A DNA stretch of 45,807 nucleotides from Chloroflexota bacterium (GTDB lineage Bacteria; Chloroflexota; Dormibacteria; Dormibacterales; Dormibacteraceae): positions 1 through 45,807 of the forward strand of contig VBGM01000149.1 of assembly GCA_005880855.1 (NCBI GenBank), written 5' to 3'. The position numbers and the translations under genes were made by a program. This document shows positions 40,034-45,807 of the stretch, one piece after another. Within the stretch, counting starts at the first letter, position 1. Every line of letters starts with the position of its first letter. The notes beneath the pieces were generated by a model. It was not told the origin of the DNA. It searched no databases and saw nothing but the letters and a program-made list of their open reading frames with translations.

Positions 40034-42159
40034 GACGCTTCGCGCGCGACAGTGTGCACGTCCTTCACCCCCTCCAGCTTCTCCATCAGGCGCGACAACT
40101 GTGCCAGCGAGTCGATCTCGACCGTCGCCGATACCACCGCCGTCTTGTCGTCGTACACGTGAACCTCGAGCGCCGACATGTTGACTCGGTTCTCAGCCAC
40201 AACCGTGGCGATGTCCCGCAGCAGCCCCTGGCGGTCCCATGCTTCGATCTTGATCGCCACCGGGTAGATGTGCGTGGCATCGGAGTCCCAGTCGACCGGC
40301 ACCACGCGTGCCTGGTCCTGGGCGTTGATGGCGTTGACGCAGTCCGCACGATGCACCGTCACACCCCGGCCCCGAGTCGTGTAGCCGACGATGGCGTCAC
40401 CGGGCACCGGCTGACAGCAGGGCGCGATCTTGGTCAGGATTCCCTTCTCGCCGCGAACGAGCACTCGCGGAGTTGGCTGCACGTTGGGAATCAGCGGGAT
40501 GGCGCGCAGGTCTCCGCCGGCGCCCTCGGTGCTCAACGACATCCGCATGACCACCGAGTGCGGCGACAGGTCGCCATAACCGATGGCGGCCAGGAAATCG
40601 TCGACGGCGTTGTAGCGGTGGATGCCGGCGATCTCCTGCAACTTGGGTTCGGCGAGGTCGACGAGGCTCACCCGGTGCATGCGATGGAGCTCCTTGTCGA
40701 GGAGGTCGCGACCCTTGGCTACGTTCTCCTCGCGGCGCTGGCTCTTGAACCACTTGCGGATTCGCTCTTTGGCCGACGCGCTCTTGACGAAGTTGAGCCA
40801 GTCGCGACTGGGTCCGTGCGGTCCCTTCGACGTCAGGATCTCCACGATCTCGCCGTTCTGCAATTCGTAGTCGAGCGGGACCATGCGGCCGTTGACCTTG
40901 GCGCCGATGCAGCGGTGACCGACCTCGGTGTGGATGCGGTAGGCGAAGTCGACCGGGGTCGAGTCCGAGGGCAGGTTGAGCACATCGCCCTTGGGCGTGA
41001 ACACATAGACCTCGTCCTGGAACAGGTCGACCTTGACGGTGTCGAGGAACGATTCGGAGTCGCCGATCTCGTTCTGCCACTCGAGCAGGCTTCGGAGCCA
41101 TGACAGCTTCTGGTCGAAGCTGGCGTCCTTGCCCCCTTCCTTATAAGTCCAGTGTGCGGCGACGCCGAACTCGGCCACTCGATGCATCTCGTGAGTGCGG
41201 ATCTGGATCTCGATCGGCTCACCGGTGTGCGTGATCACCGTCGTGTGCAACGACTGGTAGCCGTTGGACTTCGGCATTGCGATGTAATCCTTGAAGCGGC
41301 CCGGCACGGGCTTCCAGAGGGAATGGACGACGCCGAGCACGCCGTAGCAATCGCGCACCGAGTCCACCTGGACGCGGATGGCAGACAGGTCGTAGATCTC
41401 GGAGAAGTCCTTCTGCTCGCGGGTCATCTTCTGCCATACCGAGTAGATGTGCTTGGGGCGGCCGGTGATCTCGGCCTTGATCCCGACGTTATCGAGCTCA
41501 CGAGCGAGGATCTCGCGCAGGTCCGAGACCAGGGTCTCGCGCTCGTGGCGCTTGCGCGCGATGCGCTTGACGACGTCTTCGTATGCCTCCGGCTCCAGGT
41601 TGCGGAAGGCCAGGTCCTCGAGCTCCCACTTGAGCTGCCCGATGCCGAGGCGATGCGCCAGCGGGGCGTATATGTCGAGGGTCTCGCGGGAGATCTTGCG
41701 GCGCTTGATCTCGGGCAAGGGATCGAGCGTGCGCATGTTGTGGAGCCGGTCGGCCAGCTTGATGAGGACGACCCGGAGGTCTTCCGCCATCGCCACCATC
41801 ATCTTGCGAATGTTCTCGGCCTGCTGCTGCTGGTCGGTGCGTATTGAGATGCGACCCAGCTTGGTCACGCCCTCGACCAGGCGGGCGACCTCCGGCCCGA
41901 ATTCAGCCTCGACCTCGTCGGCTGTGAGCGCGGTGTCCTCCACTGTGTCGTGAAGTAGGGCGGCGGCGAGCGTCTGCGCGTCGAGCTGCAGGTCCGCGAG
42001 GATCGCGGCCACTTCGAGCGGGTGGTTGACATAGTCCTCGCCCGACAGCCGGCGCTGGCCCCGGTGAGCCACCGCGGCGCGGTCGTACGCCTTGCGGACC
42101 AGCTCACGGTCCTTGGGCTCGAGATGGTCGGCGATCCGGAGCAGCTCGGAAACGGTCAC
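40030..42159 (-). CDS. rel: Bifunctional (p)ppGpp synthetase/hydrolase Rel
   Basis: Makes and degrades (p)ppGpp in the stringent response. The 709-residue protein has an HD hydrolase domain (HPLEVA; HDTVED at 70-75), a synthetase domain with the RFKD motif (288-291, the RXKD form of bifunctional enzymes) and SNGYQSLHTTV. A TGS domain (about 383-442), a helical region, a Cys-Cys motif APCCQPVPGD and a C-terminal ACT domain follow. The GTG at 42159 is chosen because the longer frame runs into the repeat copy B. Both activities look intact. Confidence 0.95.
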   Translation of the reverse strand: MTVSELLRIADHLEPKDRELVRKAYDRAAVAHRGQRRLSGEDYVNHPLEVAAILADLQLDAQTLAAALLHDTVEDTALTADEVEAEFGPEVARLVEGVTKLGRISIRTDQQQQAENIRKMMVAMAEDLRVVLIKLADRLHNMRTLDPLPEIKRRKISRETLDIYAPLAHRLGIGQLKWELEDLAFRNLEPEAYEDVVKRIARKRHERETLVSDLREILARELDNVGIKAEITGRPKHIYSVWQKMTREQKDFSEIYDLSAIRVQVDSVRDCYGVLGVVHSLWKPVPGRFKDYIAMPKSNGYQSLHTTVITHTGEPIEIQIRTHEMHRVAEFGVAAHWTYKEGGKDASFDQKLSWLRSLLEWQNEIGDSESFLDTVKVDLFQDEVYVFTPKGDVLNLPSDSTPVDFAYRIHTEVGHRCIGAKVNGRMVPLDYELQNGEIVEILTSKGPHGPSRDWLNFVKSASAKERIRKWFKSQRREENVAKGRDLLDKELHRMHRVSLVDLAEPKLQEIAGIHRYNAVDDFLAAIGYGDLSPHSVVMRMSLSTEGAGGDLRAIPLIPNVQPTPRVLVRGEKGILTKIAPCCQPVPGDAIVGYTTRGRGVTVHRADCVNAINAQDQARVVPVDWDSDATHIYPVAIKIEAWDRQGLLRDIATVVAENRVNMSALEVHVYDDKTAVVSATVEIDSLAQLSRLMEKLEGVKDVHTVAREAS

Positions 42160-42161
42160 TG

Positions 42162-42418
42162 CAGTGTCCCGCCCCGGGGATCCGCCGCAGATTCGCGGCA
42201 TCGGCGGCCGGAGCCAAGGAGGGGGTGGCGCCAGGAGGAGCGCACACCTGTGGGGTCCCCGCGACGAAGTCGCGGGAGGATGCACGGCGCCGGGCCCCCC
42301 GACGCCGGCTTCAGCGCCTCCCTCGGGGTCCCCGCGGAATCGCAAGATTCCGTGGGGTGAGCAGGCGCCCGGCCGCCTAGGCCGCGAAGATGCAAGGAGC
42401 CTCGGGGACGGGACACTG
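42162..42418 (+). repeat. Interspersed repeat copy B with terminal inverted repeats
   Basis: The ends CAGTGTCCCG and CGGGACACTG are perfect inverted repeats, and the match continues imperfectly inward. Inside are the same blocks as copy A, plus an extra hairpin at 42258-42276 (CCCGCGAC, GAA, GTCGCGGG) and the GCAA-loop hairpin at 42330-42357. Like copy A it lies exactly 2 nt from a minus-strand start codon (rel). It fills most of the 297-nt gap between rel and the divergent HD-GYP gene. No ORF or transposase is inside. Confidence 0.87.
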
Positions 42419-42456
42419 AGCAGAGTTTAGGAGGCGTGCGGAGCGCGGAGTTTGGG

Positions 42457-45400
42457 ATGAACTCCGCGATCAACTTCCTAGACTTACCCACGCCAGGTGG
42501 GTTCAGCTTGACTTCAGGACGTGGACCGTTCGCGATTCGGCTCGGATGGTCGGTAACCGCTGCCGTCCTGATCTTCGCCGGGTCAGCTCTCAACGAAGGC
42601 GGCCGCGCCGGCTCCGAGGCGGCGCTCGCCGGCGTCGCGGGCGCCCTGGCACTGGCAGCGGGCTTGATCTATGCCAGTTGGCGGGTGGCGGTCCCCCTCG
42701 CCGCGGCGTCGATCGTCCTCAGCCTGGTGATCGACCAGGTCACGGGCGTGCAGGGGGACGTCTTGATGCAGCTCGCCGGCCTCGCCATGCTTGGCGTCGG
42801 CGGCGTCATGGGCGGCATCGCCTACCGCAGCTTCACCAGCGTCATGAGGGGCCAGGCCACCGATATCGCCGGCAAGAAGGCCCAGCTGGAGCAAAAACAC
42901 CGCGTCTTCCTGGCCGCGACCTCTGAGCTCGACGGAGCGCGCTTCGGTGACATCGCGACATTCACCTCGACGATCGCACGGGAGTCTGGAGCGGACGTGG
43001 CCTGCTGCTATCTCTCCTCTGCGGACGGCCGGCGTTTCGTGCCGCAGCCGCCTGGAGTCGGCGTCGACCGCCTTCGACCGCAGGCCGTGCCTCGGCCGCA
43101 CGGCAACGGCGGCCCTCTGCTAACCGCGATCGACTCAGGCCGGATATTCATTGCCGGCGACGAAACCGAGCTCACCGAGCTGATCACCTTTGTGCCCGAC
43201 GACTTCCACCTCGCCGGCCTCATGGCGGTGCCGATGCCGATCGGCGACCACGTGGGGGGCTTTGTCGTCCTGGGCAGGAAGTTGGGGGGCTTCAGCGACG
43301 ACGACCGCCGCCTCGCCACCATGCTGGCGGTCCGTGCGGGAACGCAGCTCGCGAGCGCACAGCTGGTGCAGCTCACGCATTTCGAGTCGGCCCGCTATTC
43401 GCTGATGAACGAGCTGATCAAAGAAGCCTCCGGCAAGACGATGAACGAGGTCCTGGAGCTGGTCCTGGGACACGGCGGCGAGATCATCCGCTACGACGTC
43501 GGCCGGGCGCTTCTCTTCCAACCCGATGGCACGTATGTCGTCCTGGACGGATCAGCCGCGCCCGAGCCGATCGACGGCCCCCTAACCCGTGTCCTCGCGG
43601 GCGAGACGATGCTTCGCAACCTGGTCACTGAAGACGAAGGGATCTACAGCGGCCTGCATCCCGAAACTCTTGGCGGGACGGTCAACGAGGCGCTGACCCC
43701 CATTCGCGGCAAGACGGGGGTGATCGGCGCGCTGTGCCTTGGCCGCCGCGGGACATCCGGTTTCAGCCAGCAGGACATCGCGTCGCTCGATGATCTCGGG
43801 TCGATGGCGGGAGTGGCCGTGGAAAACTCCCGCATCCTTCAGGTCGTCACCGGCCAGGCGTCGAGGCTCGACACAGCGCTCGACGCTCTCGGCGAGGTGT
43901 CGCAGGCTTTGACCACGGTCACAGAGGGGTCGAACGTCCTGGAACAGAAGACCCTGGAGGCGGCAGTTAGAGTGACCGTGTGCGCCGCGGCGCTGCTTAC
44001 GCGGAGTACACCGGACGACCGTCAGACCGTGATCTCATCGTTGGGGTTTCCCAGCGAAGTCGATGGGATGGACTTTCACAACGGGCAGGGCCTTGTCGGC
44101 GCCACGATGCTCAGCCTCCGCGCAACCGCCGTCCCTGATCTGGCCGCGAATCCAGAGTTGTCCTATCCTCCTGGCCTCGTCGCCTACGGACTACAGGCCG
44201 CAATCTGCACGCCGATGCTGGAGGACGGGCGCCTGTGGGGCACGCTGTCGGTGTTCGACGTCAAGAAGCGCGAATGGACGACGGATGACCAGCGGGTGCT
44301 GGCCACCCTTGGCAACCAGGGCGTGGTCGCCGTCCGGAACGCCGAGCTGTACGACAACAACCAGCGCAGCATCTGGGAGCTGAAGAACCTGCAGGAGGCT
44401 TTGCAGGCGGCGACCTCGACCCTCGACCTCAACGAGGTGCTCCAGCAGGTGCTGGCCGGCGCGGCCAAGGCGTCGTCGGCGCAGATCGGCTGCCTTGCCC
44501 TGGACGAATCGGGCACGCTGATTCTGAAGGGCGGGTTCGGCACGGACTCGTCCACGGCAGAGAAGCTCGCGCTCGGATTCGGCGGCGACATCTGCAGGGA
44601 TGTCATGGCGTCGGGAAACTCATACATGGAAGCGCTGTCGCCTTCCGTCGCCGAGAAGGACAGCCCGCTCAGACCGCGTGCGGTGCTGTGCGTGCCAATC
44701 ACGCTGCGCGGCAAGCCAAACGGGGTGCTCTTCCTCGCGAACTACCAGGCGGGGCATGCCTTCACGCCCGATCACCGCAATCTCGTGACCGAGCTCGCCG
44801 CGCAGGCGGCGGTGGCAATCGACAATGCCCGGCTGTTCAAGGACCGCGAAGAGGTCATCCTCGCTTCGCTGGAAGCGCTCGCCAACACGGTAGACGCGAA
44901 AGATCGCTACACCGCCGGCCATTCGGTGCGCGTGACGCAGTACGCGCTGATGATCGCGCGGCAGATGATGTACTCGCCCAAAGACCAGAGTGCGTGGGTC
45001 CGGCTCGAGCGGGGCTGCCGGCTCCACGACATCGGCAAGGTCGGCGTTCCCGACTCCGTGCTGCAGAAGGCCGGCAAGCTCACCAACGAAGAGTTCGCCA
45101 AGATGCGCGAGCACACGACAGTCGGCTTCAACATCCTCAGCGGCTTGAAGATGCTCACCGACGAGCTCGTGATCGTGCGCTCACACCACGAGCGCTACGA
45201 CGGCAAGGGCTATCCCGACCGCAAGAAGGGAGACGACCTGCCGATGTTCGCGTGGATCGTCAGCGCCGCCGACGCGATCGATGCGATGACCTCCGACCGG
45301 CCGTATCGAAAAGGTATGTCGCTTGACGTCGCCATCGAGCAGGTGCGGGAAGGAGCCGGCACCCACTTCCATCCGGACGTTGCCGAAGCCGTGCTCGACG

Positions 45401-45492
45401 CCGCCCACAACGGCAAGCTGAATCTCATCCCCCAGGAATCGCTCTATCGAGATGCGCCGACCATCGGGGCGTTCGAGAACCCGACAAGCTAG
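42457..45492 (+). CDS. Membrane-anchored four-GAF HD-GYP protein (putative c-di-GMP phosphodiesterase)
   Basis: A 1011-residue protein. The N-terminal region has three to four membrane helices (about residues 20-125). Four GAF-type domains follow (about 150-290, 305-460, 470-630, 645-795). The C-terminal HD-GYP domain (about 800-985) has LEALANTVDAKDRYTAGHS, HDIGKVGVP (about 857), HTTVGFNIL and HHERYDGKGYP (about 910). The ATG at 42457 has GGAG 6 nt upstream; a GTG at 42436 is too close to its AGGAGG. It is divergent from rel across repeat copy B. HD-GYP domains usually hydrolyse c-di-GMP. Confidence 0.92.
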   Translation: MNSAINFLDLPTPGGFSLTSGRGPFAIRLGWSVTAAVLIFAGSALNEGGRAGSEAALAGVAGALALAAGLIYASWRVAVPLAAASIVLSLVIDQVTGVQGDVLMQLAGLAMLGVGGVMGGIAYRSFTSVMRGQATDIAGKKAQLEQKHRVFLAATSELDGARFGDIATFTSTIARESGADVACCYLSSADGRRFVPQPPGVGVDRLRPQAVPRPHGNGGPLLTAIDSGRIFIAGDETELTELITFVPDDFHLAGLMAVPMPIGDHVGGFVVLGRKLGGFSDDDRRLATMLAVRAGTQLASAQLVQLTHFESARYSLMNELIKEASGKTMNEVLELVLGHGGEIIRYDVGRALLFQPDGTYVVLDGSAAPEPIDGPLTRVLAGETMLRNLVTEDEGIYSGLHPETLGGTVNEALTPIRGKTGVIGALCLGRRGTSGFSQQDIASLDDLGSMAGVAVENSRILQVVTGQASRLDTALDALGEVSQALTTVTEGSNVLEQKTLEAAVRVTVCAAALLTRSTPDDRQTVISSLGFPSEVDGMDFHNGQGLVGATMLSLRATAVPDLAANPELSYPPGLVAYGLQAAICTPMLEDGRLWGTLSVFDVKKREWTTDDQRVLATLGNQGVVAVRNAELYDNNQRSIWELKNLQEALQAATSTLDLNEVLQQVLAGAAKASSAQIGCLALDESGTLILKGGFGTDSSTAEKLALGFGGDICRDVMASGNSYMEALSPSVAEKDSPLRPRAVLCVPITLRGKPNGVLFLANYQAGHAFTPDHRNLVTELAAQAAVAIDNARLFKDREEVILASLEALANTVDAKDRYTAGHSVRVTQYALMIARQMMYSPKDQSAWVRLERGCRLHDIGKVGVPDSVLQKAGKLTNEEFAKMREHTTVGFNILSGLKMLTDELVIVRSHHERYDGKGYPDRKKGDDLPMFAWIVSAADAIDAMTSDRPYRKGMSLDVAIEQVREGAGTHFHPDVAEAVLDAAHNGKLNLIPQESLYRDAPTIGAFENPTS

Positions 45493-45510
45493 GCAAGCAA
45501 GGTTGGGCGA

Positions 45511-45538
45511 TACGCACTGTTGGCCCCAAAAGTGCGTA
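45511..45538. terminator. Bidirectional terminator-like inverted repeat
   Basis: TACGCACT (45511-45518) and AGTGCGTA (45531-45538) are a perfect 8-bp inverted repeat, with a TTGG..CCAA pair nested in the loop. It lies in the 102-nt gap between the convergent HD-GYP and proS genes. A second related, weaker stem (CCGC...GCGG) follows near 45560-45580. No T-tract is present. Confidence 0.5.
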
Positions 45539-45594
45539 ATGAGATGCCGGCAAGCACCCGCTTGGCGCCAGACGTGCGGAATTCCGGAGCGGGG

Positions 45595-45807
45595 TTAGTA
45601 GGCTTTCGCGAGCGCGACGCGATACTTCGCGGGCTTGCCGCAGGCCAGGCAGTTGCTCGATGGCTTCTCGTCCGGGTCGATGGTCCGAATGGTCACGCCG
45701 CCGGCCTCGGCCTTGATCTTCGCTTCGCACTCGGCGTCGCCACACCATGGCGCCCAGACGAATCCGGCGCGCTCCCTGAAATGCGCGACCACCTCCGCCA
45801 GCGTGGA
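45595..45807 (-). CDS. proS: Prolyl-tRNA synthetase, archaeal-type C-terminal end (gene runs off the right edge)
   Basis: The last 70 residues. The segment FVWAPWCGDAECEAKIKAEAG, then CLACGKPAKYRVALAKAY with a terminal Tyr, is the C-terminal zinc-binding domain of the eukaryote/archaeal-type ProRS. Four cysteines are visible. The typical bacterial ProRS with an INS editing domain lacks this module. The catalytic part is outside the window. Confidence 0.88.
   Translation of the reverse strand, partial: STLAEVVAHFRERAGFVWAPWCGDAECEAKIKAEAGGVTIRTIDPDEKPSSNCLACGKPAKYRVALAKAY

Overview
The window is GC-rich bacterial chromosome, densely packed with housekeeping genes. Short ATGA-type overlaps are common, and TTG, GTG and even CTG or ATA starts are frequent. 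The combination of an aro/efp/nusB block, an alaS-ruvX-mltG block, a SigB-type sigma factor, a Tad (tight adherence) pilus locus and a ProRS with an archaeal-type C-terminal zinc module suggests a deep-branching soil lineage near Chloroflexota/Actinomycetota, such as Dormibacterota. That placement is inference from gene content, not a computed phylogeny. No rRNA, tRNA, CRISPR, insertion sequence or phage was recognised.

Positions 1-26234 are one long minus-strand stretch. In transcription order it holds hisS, aspS, a palindrome-rich spacer, three small membrane/envelope genes (including DUF948 and YtxH types), an anti-sigma-like gene, a SigB-type sigma gene, pdxH, alaS, an FtsA-like actin ATPase, a one-TM 'baseplate J-like' protein, ruvX, a DUF1292 gene, mltG, aroE, a prepilin peptidase, a PH-domain protein, aroK, aroB, aroQ, efp, an Asp23 gene, nusB, xseB, a YuiD-type gene, tlyA, nadK, recN, a PIG-L deacetylase, scpA, scpB, rluB and the start of cmk. 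The shikimate genes aroE/K/B/Q are interleaved with translation, cell-envelope and chromosome-maintenance genes.

Positions 26308-38409 carry a small membrane-protein gene and the Tad locus. A minus-strand arm encodes a HEAT-repeat protein, the CpaF/TadA motor ATPase and a hybrid sensor kinase whose ATP-binding and first receiver domains have lost key residues. A plus-strand arm encodes a CpaE-like ATPase with an N-terminal CRP-like sensor domain, two TadE pseudopilins, a 776-residue TadG-like protein with an inserted beta-rich domain, a CpaB/RcpC protein, TadB and TadC. No Flp major pilin is visible, and the only prepilin peptidase is in the aro block. A 250-bp leader full of inverted repeats precedes cpaB.

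Positions 38406-45807 hold a metallo-beta-lactamase-fold hydrolase, an SRPBCC-GNAT fusion, a bifunctional Rel (p)ppGpp enzyme, a divergent four-GAF HD-GYP protein and the 3' end of proS.

The most unexpected non-coding signal is a family of roughly 180-260 bp intergenic repeats (12312-12490, 21461-21698, 42162-42418). Two copies have terminal inverted repeats and all are built from modular hairpins with compensatory base changes. The same hairpin module recurs in the spacer downstream of aspS. The strongest protein-level leads are the sensor-domain/CpaE fusion, two GHKL-fold proteins lacking kinase residues, and the FtsA-like/J-like pair with an apparent AUA start.
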